Shown: positions 40,501 to 49,487 of the stretch, piece after piece
Layout: each line of letters starts with the position of its first letter
Numbering within the stretch: position 1 is the first letter of the stretch
Assembly (NCBI GenBank): GCA_015654595.1
Contig: JAATGQ010000041.1
Coordinates: 62,001-126,000, forward strand
Reading direction: 5' to 3'
From: Chitinophagales bacterium
GTDB taxonomy: Bacteria; Bacteroidota; Bacteroidia; Chitinophagales; Chitinophagaceae
DNA length: 64,000 nucleotides
Translations under genes and position numbers: made by a program
The notes under the pieces: model-generated
What the model saw: the letters and a program-made list of their open reading frames with translations, nothing else
Database searches by the model: none
What the model was told of the DNA's origin: nothing

Positions 40501-43500
40501 CACCGGCCGCAGCATAGTTGGGATGCAGGAACAGCACCGCATTGCCATTCGTCCCCGGCGTCAGGGTATACCCTGCAGGGACACCCTTGACAAGAACAGT
40601 CAGGGTATCAGCCGCATTGTTCTCACGGGAAGTCAACGCAACGCTGAGAGTATCCCCTTCATTCATCATATAATTGACGACGGTATCCAGAACAGGCGCA
40701 TAATTGTTATTCACCACGAGATTGAACTTCGTCGTATCGGTACCGCCCGCAGCATCGGTTACGAGAACTTCAAGATTGTTGTACGTATTCTGATCGGTAA
40801 CAGCCGGGCTCAGGCTCAGAGAGGCAGAACCATTGCCGCTGTCTACCAGTTTTGCAAAAGCCGGCAGGTTGATACCGCTATAAGTCAGCGTTCCACCGCT
40901 GGGATGGCTGGTCGTCAGGCTCAGCGTCGTCGTGATGCCATAACGAACCTGCATGTTGCTCAGCTTGGAGATGACAGGAAGGTTGTCCTGGGTCTTTACG
41001 GATACATAAGCAGAAGGCGCTGAATTACCACCCGCTCCAACCGCGATTATGCGATATAAGTAGGCGGAGTTCGCATACAGCGCTGTATCGGTGTAGCTGG
41101 TTCCGGTGATCGTCGTCTGCAGAACAAAGTTCGACGTATCGGTTACGGAACGATACACTTTAAAGCCGGTGACAGCAGCAGAGCTGTCTTTCCAGCTGAC
41201 AGCGATCGCAGAAGAAGAGATCGCCGTACCGGCAACGCTATAAGGTACAGAAGGAGCCGCAGGAAGAGCCGGCGTCTTCGTAGACATGTTGGCATTCGCA
41301 AAAGCAGAATCGGGAATCGCCGCCTTAGTGATGCCAGGACCAGCATAAGAAGTCGTCATCACATAGCTGCCGCCCTGCTGGAAGTATGTAGCATAGAAGG
41401 GATAAGAACCCGCCGTCAACGTCACCGTTCCGGACCTTTCGGTAGTCCCTTGCAGAAAGTCGTTCCTGACAACCAGGTGCGTACTGTCAAAACCGCCGAT
41501 GTACAAATCACTGCCATCATCGGAAGCGGTGTAGAAAGTATAGGTGCCAGTCGCCGGAACCTTGATCGAACCGGCATATTTAAAGGCAAAGTTCGTAGTA
41601 GCCGTCGCAGGAGACAACGATACGTTATTGATCACTCCCGTTGCACTTGGCGTCAGCGTTGGCAGCGTAGCCAGGTTGGAAGCGGTATAGCTGGAATAGT
41701 AGGAATAAGTAATGCCGCCCAGTGACTTGGGGTCAAAACCGGAAGCGCCATAAAGATTCACCGCCTGCACCTTATAATAATAGGTAGTAGAAGGCGCAAC
41801 AGTTGAATCGACAAAGCTGGTGACATTCGCCGACGTCGTAGTCACGATGCTATAGCTTCCGGACAAGGATGTAGAACGATAGATCTCGAACCCTGTCTCG
41901 TTATTGCTGGAATCGACCCAGGTAATATCGACCTTGTTATAAGCCGTAGCCAGCGCCTTGATCTGAACAGGCGCTTTTGGCGCGGTGCCCGCCGGTACAT
42001 AAGCACTCGTAAAAGAAGAATCGGGAATGGTCACATAAGCGCTGGAACCCGGCGTCTTCCAGGACAATACCATCGAAGCGCCGCCCGTCGCCTGGAAGTA
42101 TTCGACCAACACGGGATAAACACCAGGTGTCAGGGTCAACGCCGCACTCTGACGAGCCGTAGCCGACTGAGCATAGTCGTTGTTGACCGTAGCGGAAGAG
42201 GTAGCCGTAGCAGTCTGGGTGTTAAACCAGAAAGCACTGCCGTCATCGGAGGTCGTCTGGAAATAATAAGTACCGGCAGTCGGGATCTTGATATAGCCTT
42301 TCCATACTACACCATAGTTCGTAGACTGTGTAGCCATGGTCAGATTGACATTCGCCGCTTTGCCCGTAAGGACCGGCGTCAGCGTCGTAAAGTCCGGCAG
42401 CTTGCTCCAGGATGTCGTCGAGTTATATAAAGAATAGGTAAACCCATTGATCACGCTTGCCGCAGAAACAAGGCTGCTCTTCACAGACTCGTTGTTGCTG
42501 CCGTCGACCGCCGTCACGGCAAACGAGAACTGCTGCGCAGAATCAAGATCGCCAACAGTAAAGGTCGTATCGGGCGCCGTCACCACATAGCTCTTGGCGC
42601 CATTGACATAAACGTAGTATTTGGCAACGCTGACATTATCGGTAGCCGTATTCCAGGACAACGTAACGGAAGACTGATTCGTCGTCACGACCTTCAGACC
42701 GGCAGGAGCTGAAGGCGGCGTCTGATCCGACTGCGTAGTCGCGCTGGCTTCATTGCTGAGCGCAGCAGCAGCGGTAGTGTCGATAGCACGGACGACATAA
42801 TAATATTTGACATTCGGCTTCAGCGCGGTGTCGGTAAAATGAACGGTATCGGCAGCTACCTGACCGACAAATGTATAGGGGCCGCCGGATGTCGTGCTGT
42901 GATAGATCTCAAACCCTGTCTCTGGATAGGTCGGAGTAGGATTCCGGGCCCAGTTGAGCTGAACCTGGGTGTAGGACAGCGGATTGGCAACAAGGTTCGA
43001 AGCCGTGGTCGGCGGATTCGGACCCGAAGCGTTCACTACACGAAAAGCAGGAGACCAGTTGCTCGAACAGCCATACAATTGCGTGACCGATACGATGTAC
43101 TGACCCGGTTTAGACACAGTCAAAATGCGCGAGGAACCAATGACCGAATCACTCCCTACTCTTTTCCAGGTGTAGCTGGTGTATCCGCTGTCCGGCACCT
43201 GCAGGTTGACGGTTGTTTTGCCATCCGCTCCGGGAAGTACGTCGCTCATCAACCCGGATACTGAGATTGGCGGGGTAATCGTAGGACTCTTGATGGAAAT
43301 AACAACGGGGGTATGTGACCAATCGGACCAGATCCCGTTTCTTTCGACACGGGCGTCATAAGTACCGACTGTGGTAACTTTTATACTATCTGTCGTAGCG
43401 CCGCTGATCACAACGCCATTCTTTCTCCACTGATACGCCTGAAAACCGGCCGCAAGACCGATCCTGACATTGATACTGTCCGCAGAACAGAACTGCGTTC

Positions 43501-44377
43501 TCCCAAACAAGGTCCAGGGATTGGAACAATAGGAGTTGACCAGGAAAGGCCAGAACCCGGCCATCTGCCAGGTACTGTCCCAGGTATCATGCGACTGGGT
43601 CGTCATGTTCAGGTCGGTGTAGTTGGCGCCCGCAGCAGCCATCGCATTGGCAACCTGCGTCGCAGTATAAGGTGCAGGCGAACCATCGAGACCACCATGG
43701 ATATTCCAGATAGGCGTCCACTTCGCCTCATTGACAGTCGAACTGGAAGTATAAGAAATGTCGACATCCGACATCGGGATAATAGAAGAGATATAAGTAG
43801 GATACGTAAGATACATGCCCCAGGTCCCGGCCCCACCGGCAGAAAGACCATTACAAACGACATGGAAAGGATCCACCTTGTTGTGGGCCACCATATAATC
43901 GATGATATCCCTCAACGCCGAAAGCTGGATAGGTCCCCAACTGCCCGAAGTCTGCATACAAAGGACATAACCATTCCAGGTGCCATTCTGCTCCGCCTTC
44001 TGGAATACGTCACCGCCATGATACAACTGCTCTTCGTTGTCATAAACGGTTCCCCCTTCGCCAACGCCATGGAAAAAGATCAGCAAAGGATAAACCTTGC
44101 CGTCGGAATCTGCTGGATTGTAAGTCGGAGGAAAGTACAACCTGAAAGGATTGTTGTTGTAAATGTACGGCTTGTAATTGGCGGTACTCCAGCTAAGTCT
44201 TGGCGTTCTGACCCAATGCCCGATGACGCCATTGGCAGGCGCTGTCGGTTTGTGCGTACTGTCGTAGTTGACGACAGTATCGGTGGGCTGCATCACGCTC
44301 TGACCAAAAGCGGTCACACCGGTCGCAAGGAATAGGGCAATCAACAGGGAGTTGATCAAAAGGGTAAATTTTTGCAT
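37586..44377 (-). CDS. Giant T9SS surface protein with N-terminal serine hydrolase (paralog 3)
   Basis: The 2,263-residue product has a signal peptide (MQKFTLLINSLLIALFLATG). Its hydrolase has YPLLIFFHGVGEG, CNGLSAGGAG (Ser179), HGGLDG (Asp231) and SHDTWDS (His263). The nucleophile elbow is GLSAGG rather than GLSGGG. FN3 pair, PA14-like (about 643-796) and FN3 follow. In place of the LamG-like domain of its paralogs there is a second PA14-like domain (about 884-1030, YKY..FYTASDDGSDLYIGG style). FN3, two cadherin-like repeats and three PWN..GVYPD modules (about 1322-1503, 1692-1865, 1962-2131) come next. The T9SS domain (AYPNPFQQSFTL) ends the protein. Surface hydrolase of unknown substrate. 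Confidence 0.88.
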   Translation of the reverse strand: MQKFTLLINSLLIALFLATGVTAFGQSVMQPTDTVVNYDSTHKPTAPANGVIGHWVRTPRLSWSTANYKPYIYNNNPFRLYFPPTYNPADSDGKVYPLLIFFHGVGEGGTVYDNEEQLYHGGDVFQKAEQNGTWNGYVLCMQTSGSWGPIQLSALRDIIDYMVAHNKVDPFHVVCNGLSAGGAGTWGMYLTYPTYISSIIPMSDVDISYTSSSTVNEAKWTPIWNIHGGLDGSPAPYTATQVANAMAAAGANYTDLNMTTQSHDTWDSTWQMAGFWPFLVNSYCSNPWTLFGRTQFCSADSINVRIGLAAGFQAYQWRKNGVVISGATTDSIKVTTVGTYDARVERNGIWSDWSHTPVVISIKSPTITPPISVSGLMSDVLPGADGKTTVNLQVPDSGYTSYTWKRVGSDSVIGSSRILTVSKPGQYIVSVTQLYGCSSNWSPAFRVVNASGPNPPTTASNLVANPLSYTQVQLNWARNPTPTYPETGFEIYHSTTSGGPYTFVGQVAADTVHFTDTALKPNVKYYYVVRAIDTTAAAALSNEASATTQSDQTPPSAPAGLKVVTTNQSSVTLSWNTATDNVSVAKYYVYVNGAKSYVVTAPDTTFTVGDLDSAQQFSFAVTAVDGSNNESVKSSLVSAASVINGFTYSLYNSTTSWSKLPDFTTLTPVLTGKAANVNLTMATQSTNYGVVWKGYIKIPTAGTYYFQTTSDDGSAFWFNTQTATATSSATVNNDYAQSATARQSAALTLTPGVYPVLVEYFQATGGASMVLSWKTPGSSAYVTIPDSSFTSAYVPAGTAPKAPVQIKALATAYNKVDITWVDSSNNETGFEIYRSTSLSGSYSIVTTTSANVTSFVDSTVAPSTTYYYKVQAVNLYGASGFDPKSLGGITYSYYSSYTASNLATLPTLTPSATGVINNVSLSPATATTNFAFKYAGSIKVPATGTYTFYTASDDGSDLYIGGFDSTHLVVRNDFLQGTTERSGTVTLTAGSYPFYATYFQQGGSYVMTTSYAGPGITKAAIPDSAFANANMSTKTPALPAAPSVPYSVAGTAISSSAIAVSWKDSSAAVTGFKVYRSVTDTSNFVLQTTITGTSYTDTALYANSAYLYRIIAVGAGGNSAPSAYVSVKTQDNLPVISKLSNMQVRYGITTTLSLTTSHPSGGTLTYSGINLPAFAKLVDSGNGSASLSLSPAVTDQNTYNNLEVLVTDAAGGTDTTKFNLVVNNNYAPVLDTVVNYMMNEGDTLSVALTSRENNAADTLTVLVKGVPAGYTLTPGTNGNAVLFLHPNYAAAGVYNATVTVNDNNGLSAVRHFTITVKDKSPNTKIFTRVAYNDASALGLPWNALNGTTNSNLLDSSGNATGVGLNFSPNTWWTPLNNGSTTGNNSGVYPDVVLTDCIWWGTYYGGPDQMTAQVTGLDTTQQYSLTFFANSVYSGWGDNGTTTYTVGSQTVSLEVQNNKYNTVTISNIKPAADGSITATLGKVSTNILGWLNSIVITKQFDDGTAPAGASGLTGQAATGKVSLSWQDSAYNATGYTIWRAPVSTGTFTQIGSVAGNTANSFVDSNITGNTKYLYTVQAYNAHGVSGYSDTAVLTTLNRLPKVAAIADTSMKNNASMSIVVTTVDDPGAELVLTAKNLPNFATFVDNGDGTGILTFNPTAGTVGVYPNITVTAADALDSIASASFNLSVTEPNVTSTYINFTGGPSSPKPWNTLQTAPFAGTVLSNLTTDAGVASGVSLTMTEGFYWYYNTGMQPNNGTTVYPPSVVRNGVYEPTTAVRHLVISGLSQAKQYNFVFFGSQEDGTNGLTHFTINGQTVTLQASFNSNKTVQINGIRANASGQVTIAVQKDSATANNAYISSVVIQAYDTASTLVLNPTDLRVLKVTQTTANLQWQDRSANETSFQVWRADNSGVYAPIATLPAGTTAYSDTKLAKNSSYYYIVRAMKDSTASDYSNVVAVTTYSDAIYVNVTSTSNGSTPWNNLDQLPATGVTWSNFMDSTGKTTSVGMQCTGVWAGLNALGYTTGNNSGVYPDAVILQDYVAFQGQVGGLLLTGLNLSRQYDLTFLASCNQYGDNNTAFIVNGDTVLSDAMYNNSSTVTMYGVSPDANGQISLSVAPYKTTSGGGWINAMVIQGYTPSTSTVPAPPVTMVAATNRVMTTATRTAAVSATSTAASTIDSVIRAYPNPFQQSFTLQVPGFTTGDKVVVTIYNMAGQEVYAKEFDGLIQGENFLSIAANGSFANSGVYFVRVAYPSGQTSKTLKVLKK

Positions 44378-44705
44378 GTGTCGTACTTAATAATTATATA
44401 TATCTCCAGCTATAAAATGCAAATTGGGGCCATAGGACGGACACGGCAATTCACGGCGATCTCTTGGTCGCGAGGAAAATTGGAAGGATAAAGAGATGGA
44501 AAGACAGAAGATATCAGACAGGGTTATTCTATAGGAGATATAGACGGGGGTCGGCGTCTGTTAATAGGTAGATTAGCGATAAGATTCGAGGAGAAGGTTG
44601 TTAGAAGCGAGTGCAATGTACACTCAATTTTTTGCTTGTGCAAACTACAAAATATTTTGATCACACGATTAACCGCATGATAACAATTGTTAACCGATTT
44701 TTCCC
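44378..44705. other. Intergenic region, methyltransferase to giant gene 3
   Basis: An AT-rich region between two minus-strand genes. It holds the 12-base palindrome TAACAATTGTTA (44681-44692) just past the methyltransferase stop, too short and T-poor to be a convincing terminator. I could not find a good -33/-7 promoter for giant gene 3. No open frame is supported. Confidence 0.5.
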
Positions 44706-45452
44706 CTAAATTTTTTCCCAGACTGTCATGAAACCGCCATTAAATGAATAGGGCAGTATCTCAGCGACAGCACAGTCAAACTTTTGAAGGACTTTTATCT
44801 TTTTGGTAAGGAACGAAAAAGGAAATACGTCCTCGATAAAATTCGTCTTCCCATACCGGACAATGCTGAATTGATGATCACTTGCCAGCTTTTTCAGCAA
44901 ACTGCGGGTAAAGAACTGGATATGCGTCAGGTCGTCGGCGCTGCTCTGAACGGTAGTTCCGCTATAACCAAAGGCCTTCTTCGTCTTCTGCACAAACTTC
45001 CACATCCAGTTGTTCTTCTTCTGCATGGAAATGACAGGACGCGTCACAAAGAGCTCACGGGGCCCCTGCCCGTTCGGAACGGTTACGATCAATACCCCAT
45101 CCTTATGCAATACCTGGTGCAATACGCCCAACAGTTTACCAGGCTCATTGAGATGCTCGAGCACCTCGCTGCAGATCACGGCATGATAGGTCTGGCCATC
45201 AGCTACCAGCTGCTCAGCACTGACGACATCGAACTTCACATTAGGGAATTTGTTGAGCTCGCGGGCACGCGCAATAGCCTTATCACTCACATCGATCCCC
45301 TTGACATTAAAGCCTTTTTCACCCAGGCCCCTGGAGATTACTCCATTGCCACAGCCTACGTCCAGCACCTCAGCACCCGTAGGCAGCTGCTTTTGCAGTA
45401 CATCGATAATGAAGTTCAAGCGTTTAACGTCAGCAAACCTTTCAAATTCCAT
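44706..45452 (-). CDS. Class I SAM-dependent methyltransferase
   Basis: The 248-residue protein from ATG 45452 (MEFERFADVKRLNFI) has the SAM-binding motif I (AEVLDVGCGNGVISRGL), followed by GIDVSDKAI (motif II acid) and HAVICSEVLEHLNEPG, in the UbiG/Methyltransf_11 style. The frame also opens at a TTG six codons upstream, which would overlap the GT4 stop; the ATG leaves a 10-bp gap. As the last gene of an EPS operon it probably methylates a sugar or the chain terminus; this is inference. Confidence 0.85.
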   Translation of the reverse strand: MEFERFADVKRLNFIIDVLQKQLPTGAEVLDVGCGNGVISRGLGEKGFNVKGIDVSDKAIARARELNKFPNVKFDVVSAEQLVADGQTYHAVICSEVLEHLNEPGKLLGVLHQVLHKDGVLIVTVPNGQGPRELFVTRPVISMQKKNNWMWKFVQKTKKAFGYSGTTVQSSADDLTHIQFFTRSLLKKLASDHQFSIVRYGKTNFIEDVFPFSFLTKKIKVLQKFDCAVAEILPYSFNGGFMTVWEKI

Positions 45453-45462
45453 AGTTAGAAGT

Positions 45463-46593
45463 TTATACAATTACGTGCGAATATACATTCTCAATTTCTC
45501 TTGTCATAACGGCAGCGTTAAATCGTTGCTGCACAGTCGCTATGGCCTTATTGCTGAGGCTTTTGCGAAGCGCCTCATCCGCGCTTAGCTTCAGGATGGC
45601 TCCGGCCAGCGCCTTGATATCCCCCGGCTCCGTCATCAAACCATTGTCACCGTCCACCAACACCTCCCGCGTCCCGTCCACTCTTGTAGCAACAACAGCC
45701 TTGCCCATTGCCATAGCCTCCAGGAGTCCGATAGGCAGCCCTTCCCAAAGCGACGGAAGGACAAAAATATCAGCCGCAGCCAGCACATCCGGTACATCCT
45801 GACGGAAAGGCTGCAGATTCGCCCTGTCCTCCAGTCCCAATTCTTTGACCAGCTGGATACCCGCCGCACGCTCATCCCCATCCCCTACCATCAACAGATA
45901 CAGATCGGGATTCACCGCCAGCGCCTCTTTAAAGGCCCGGATCAGGGTCAAAGGCTGCTTGTGGCTTGTAAATCGGGCGATGAACAACACCACCATCGCT
46001 CCTCCAGGGATACTCAACTCCTCCCGGATATTCTTAAATGCTCTTACAGGAGAAAATTTCTGCTGGTCGATCCCATTGTTGATCACCATCGCTTCCAGCT
46101 TCGGGATCTGTTCGAGCCCCGACTGACGGTTCGACGCCGACACCGCAATATTGACCGCCGACCGCGAAGTGATCCAGCGCTCGCCCAGGATACGAAGACG
46201 ACGGACCAGCGGATTCTGGTCGTTATGGAAAGACCATCCATGGATGGTATAGATTAAGGGAAGCCCGAGCTTTTTTGCCGCCCAAAGGGTATTGGAGCTG
46301 GCACGCGTACCATGCGCATGGACCAGGTCTACATTTTCGGACTGTATAAAATCCTTTACTGCCGGCCATTTGGTCACATCGAAAGGCCGCTCGGTGTAGA
46401 TGACCTGGGTCTTAACACCCATAGCCTTCAGCCGGTCAACCATCGGTCCTTCTGTAAAAGAAAGCACCACCGGCTCAAAACGATCGCGGTCGAGATTTTC
46501 CACCAGGCTCAGCAAATGGGATTCCCCACCACCGATCTGTCCCTGACGGATACATTCCAATACTTTTATCTTACGGTCTAAGGTCGTTTTCAT
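45463..46593 (-). CDS. GT4 family glycosyltransferase
   Basis: The 376-residue GT-B enzyme has an N-terminal acceptor domain (GQIGGGESHLLSLVENL, HAHGTRASSNTLWAA). The C-terminal donor domain contains VLFIARFTSHKQPLTLI and SLWEGLPIGLLEAMAMGKAVVAT, which includes the family EX7E element. It is a retaining cytosolic transferase that uses a nucleotide sugar. It starts 9 bp after the AsnB-type gene and belongs to the minus-strand EPS operon. Confidence 0.9.
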   Translation of the reverse strand: MKTTLDRKIKVLECIRQGQIGGGESHLLSLVENLDRDRFEPVVLSFTEGPMVDRLKAMGVKTQVIYTERPFDVTKWPAVKDFIQSENVDLVHAHGTRASSNTLWAAKKLGLPLIYTIHGWSFHNDQNPLVRRLRILGERWITSRSAVNIAVSASNRQSGLEQIPKLEAMVINNGIDQQKFSPVRAFKNIREELSIPGGAMVVLFIARFTSHKQPLTLIRAFKEALAVNPDLYLLMVGDGDERAAGIQLVKELGLEDRANLQPFRQDVPDVLAAADIFVLPSLWEGLPIGLLEAMAMGKAVVATRVDGTREVLVDGDNGLMTEPGDIKALAGAILKLSADEALRKSLSNKAIATVQQRFNAAVMTREIENVYSHVIV

Positions 46594-46602
46594 CCGGGTT
46601 CA

Positions 46603-48504
46603 CTATAATTTTTCGATCCAACGGTCATACCAAAGCTGGAACATCAGAACCTGCCACAGCTTTTGATAGTTCACCTTTTTACCAGCCAGATACTCGTCTC
46701 TCAACCTTACGATCGGCCCAGCAGCAAAAACGCCTGTTTTCGAAAGACTGGTTTCGCTCAGATAATAACGAAGCTGCTCCTTCAGATCCTCGCGGAACCA
46801 AACCATCAGCGGTGCGATAAAAGGACGCTTAGGCCTTTCCATCAGCGGCTTCGGGATATACTTGTGCACGACTTCCTTCAACAGCCACTTGTTGACGCCA
46901 TCGCGGATCTTGAATTTTGAATCGAGACGGGCCAGAAATTCGATCACCCGATGATCCAGCATGGGTTCGCGTCCTTCCAGGCTCACCGACATCGTAGCCC
47001 TGTCCATCTTGACCAGGTTATTGTCCACGAGGAAGGTCTTATAGTCGATCGCCAGCAGCCGGTTCACAACCCCATCGTTGTGCTCCAGCTTGTCGCCTTC
47101 TTCGAAGAAAGTAGGATAACGTTCGAAACGATGCCCCAGGAAAGATTCAACCTCTGATTCGGTAATGTATTGGGAGATATATTTTACCGCCGTTATCGGA
47201 TCCTGGCTCTTCCAGATCAGCTTCATCTTCTCGTAACGGGTCGTAAAATTGTACTGCTTGTTGAAATAAGGAATGATCTCTGGATTGATCAGCGACATCG
47301 TACCGCTAAGCAGGCTCTGCGCAAAAGCCGGCATCTTTGTCGTATACTTTTCCGCCTGGTTGAATTTATTGTAACCGCCAAAGATCTCATCGCCGCCGTC
47401 GGCACTAAGCGCAACCGTGACCTGCTTGCGCGCCAGCTGACTGACCAGCACCGTCGGCACGGTGGAATTATCGGCAAATGGCTCGTCATATATCTCAGGC
47501 AGACGACTGAGCACGCCGCCGGCTTCTTTTGCCGTCAGATACCATTCGGTATGATCGGTGCCAAGATATTCGGCGATCTTCTTTGCTTCGGGGGCTTCGT
47601 TGAATTCGTTCTCGTGGAATCCAATGGTAAAGGTCTTTAGCTTCTCCGTACGGCCCGTCTGCAGCAAGGCGGCAACGCTGCTGCTATCGTAACCGCCGCT
47701 CAGGAAGATGCCGACAGGCACGTCGGATACCATTCGGTATTCATAAGCGCTCTTCAACAACGCATCGGTATGTTCGATAGCCTCCTTATCGGAAATGTCG
47801 AGCTTGGGTTGATTGTAGTAATCAAAAACGTCCCAGTATTTATGCAGCTCCTGGCTGCGTGAAGGCAGGTCGATGATCAGGTAGTGACCCGGCAGCAGCT
47901 TGAAGGTATTGTGGAAGATAGAGTGCGGCGCCGGGATATAACTGTATTGCAGGAAGAGCGCAAGACTGTTCACATCGATCTTTTTTTCAAAAGCGGGATG
48001 CGGGAACAAAGCCTTCAGCTCGGAACCAAAAAGCAATACGTCGTTGCTCCAGTAATAATATAAAGGCTTGATGCCGGCGCGGTCGCGGATCAGGATCAGC
48101 TTCTGCTTGCTCTTGTCATACAAAGCGATCGCAAACATCCCGATGAATTTCTGTACGACTTCCATCCCCCAGCAATGATAGCCTTTCAAAATGACTTCGG
48201 TATCGGACCAGGAGGTAAACGTATAACCTTTCTCTTCCAACTCCTTGCGGATCTCCTTGAAGTTATAGATCTCTCCGTTGAAATTGACGATCAGATCGCC
48301 AAAGTGCATCGGCTGGTGACCCAGCGGAGAAAGATCCATGATGGCAAGACGACGCTGACCAAATCCGACCTGGGCAGCCGGAGAATCATACACTTCATGC
48401 CCGCCGTCATCGGGACCACGATGAAGCATTGCATCGGTCATCCTACGCAGCAGCTCTTCGCTGCTGCTCTTTCTGAAATCCACAAAACCACTGATACCAC
48501 ACAT
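46603..48504 (-). CDS. asnB: AsnB-type glutamine amidotransferase (asparagine synthase family)
   Basis: The 633-residue protein has the class II glutaminase domain with the nucleophile Cys2 (MCGISGFVDF), then RGPDDGG, NFNGEIYN and RDRAGIKPLYYY. The synthetase domain has the ATP-pyrophosphatase loop IFLSGGYDSSSVAALL. Asparagine synthetase makes Asn from Asp and Gln. Relatives inside polysaccharide operons instead amidate sugar acids or glycan components. Its position between GT2 and GT4 genes, 8-9 bp from each, favours the second role, but this is inference. The gene symbol reflects the family. Confidence 0.9.
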   Translation of the reverse strand: MCGISGFVDFRKSSSEELLRRMTDAMLHRGPDDGGHEVYDSPAAQVGFGQRRLAIMDLSPLGHQPMHFGDLIVNFNGEIYNFKEIRKELEEKGYTFTSWSDTEVILKGYHCWGMEVVQKFIGMFAIALYDKSKQKLILIRDRAGIKPLYYYWSNDVLLFGSELKALFPHPAFEKKIDVNSLALFLQYSYIPAPHSIFHNTFKLLPGHYLIIDLPSRSQELHKYWDVFDYYNQPKLDISDKEAIEHTDALLKSAYEYRMVSDVPVGIFLSGGYDSSSVAALLQTGRTEKLKTFTIGFHENEFNEAPEAKKIAEYLGTDHTEWYLTAKEAGGVLSRLPEIYDEPFADNSTVPTVLVSQLARKQVTVALSADGGDEIFGGYNKFNQAEKYTTKMPAFAQSLLSGTMSLINPEIIPYFNKQYNFTTRYEKMKLIWKSQDPITAVKYISQYITESEVESFLGHRFERYPTFFEEGDKLEHNDGVVNRLLAIDYKTFLVDNNLVKMDRATMSVSLEGREPMLDHRVIEFLARLDSKFKIRDGVNKWLLKEVVHKYIPKPLMERPKRPFIAPLMVWFREDLKEQLRYYLSETSLSKTGVFAAGPIVRLRDEYLAGKKVNYQKLWQVLMFQLWYDRWIEKL

Positions 48505-48511
48505 AAACTAA

Positions 48512-49414
48512 CTAATTAAAGGTTATTCTACGATTAAATTGCCACAAGATTCCCTTCCAGAAGGACTTCAGATGCTCCTTTTGTCCTTTTAAAAGATATT
48601 GCAGCGTGTTCTTGGGTATAGTCATAAAAGTAAAATACAGCGCGAAAACCATTTTCACCGGCAGAGGCATATTCCTTCGCATAAAAAGGATACGATTCCT
48701 GGTAAGGTAAAAGGTCTTTAGCGGGCTGGATTTCCCGGTAGTCATCGACTCTTTATGATATATAAGGGATTTGGGCTGATAATAGATCTTATACCCCTTT
48801 CTTTTTACCTGCTCCGACCAATCGAATTCTTCATAATATAAGAAAAATTCTTCAGGCATAACGCCGACTTCGTCCACAACTTTTCGAGGGATCATCATTC
48901 CTCCGCCGTGTACGTAGTTGGTCTGGACGATCTCGTTATATTGACCGTTGTCTGGTTCTTTACAGCCGACCATGGCATTTCGCCCGGTAAAGGGATTGAC
49001 CGCCTGATAGCCGGCATATTCGATGGTGCCTTTGGCAAAAAAGTAATGGAATTTGGGACTGGCCATTCCGGCGTCCGGATAGGCTTCGAAGATCTGCAGC
49101 AGCCCTTCCAGCAGACCAGGAGTAAATTCGGTGTCGTTATTGACGATAAAAAGATATTCGCCTTTGGCGATGCGGATACCGGCATTGTTGCCAGCCGAAA
49201 AACCCAGGTTTGCGGAGTTGCGGACGATCCTTGCCTTGGGATAAGCTTCGAGGAAAGCGGCGGTAGGATCTTCTTTCGAGGCATTGTCGACGACGATGAC
49301 CTCGATATTAGAATAAGTATTTTGATCCCGGATCGAGTGGAGAAAATCGCAGGTTACTGCAGTCGTATTCCAGTTGAGAGCAATAATGGATATTAAAGGG
49401 GTATCCTTCAACAT
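48512..49414 (-). CDS. GT2 glycosyltransferase, rhamnosyltransferase-like
   Basis: The 300-residue protein from ATG 49414 (MLKDTPLISIIALNWN) has the GT-A motifs VIVVDNASKED and YLFIVNNDTEF and the segment FFLYYEEFDWSEQVKRKGYK typical of WbbL-like transferases. It has no clear membrane segments apart from a hydrophobic C-terminal helix that may bind the bilayer. The frame also opens at a GTG ten codons upstream. It is separated from the sugar-transferase gene by the hairpin at 49453-49487. Confidence 0.88.
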   Translation of the reverse strand: MLKDTPLISIIALNWNTTAVTCDFLHSIRDQNTYSNIEVIVVDNASKEDPTAAFLEAYPKARIVRNSANLGFSAGNNAGIRIAKGEYLFIVNNDTEFTPGLLEGLLQIFEAYPDAGMASPKFHYFFAKGTIEYAGYQAVNPFTGRNAMVGCKEPDNGQYNEIVQTNYVHGGGMMIPRKVVDEVGVMPEEFFLYYEEFDWSEQVKRKGYKIYYQPKSLIYHKESMTTGKSSPLKTFYLTRNRILFMRRNMPLPVKMVFALYFTFMTIPKNTLQYLLKGQKEHLKSFWKGILWQFNRRITFN

Positions 49415-49452
49415 AAACGGTTTTCTTTTTGAGGGTAGGCACACTAAACACC

Positions 49453-49487
49453 AATGTAAATATCTCCTTTGCGGAGATATTTACATT
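49453..49487 (-). promoter_or_regulatory. Intra-operon hairpin overlapping a stop codon
   Basis: A perfect 15-bp inverted repeat (49453-49467 with 49473-49487, loop of 5) includes the last base of the sugar-transferase stop codon (49487-49489). No T-run follows on the minus strand, so it is more likely a processing, stability or partial attenuation site than a full terminator. Confidence 0.55.
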
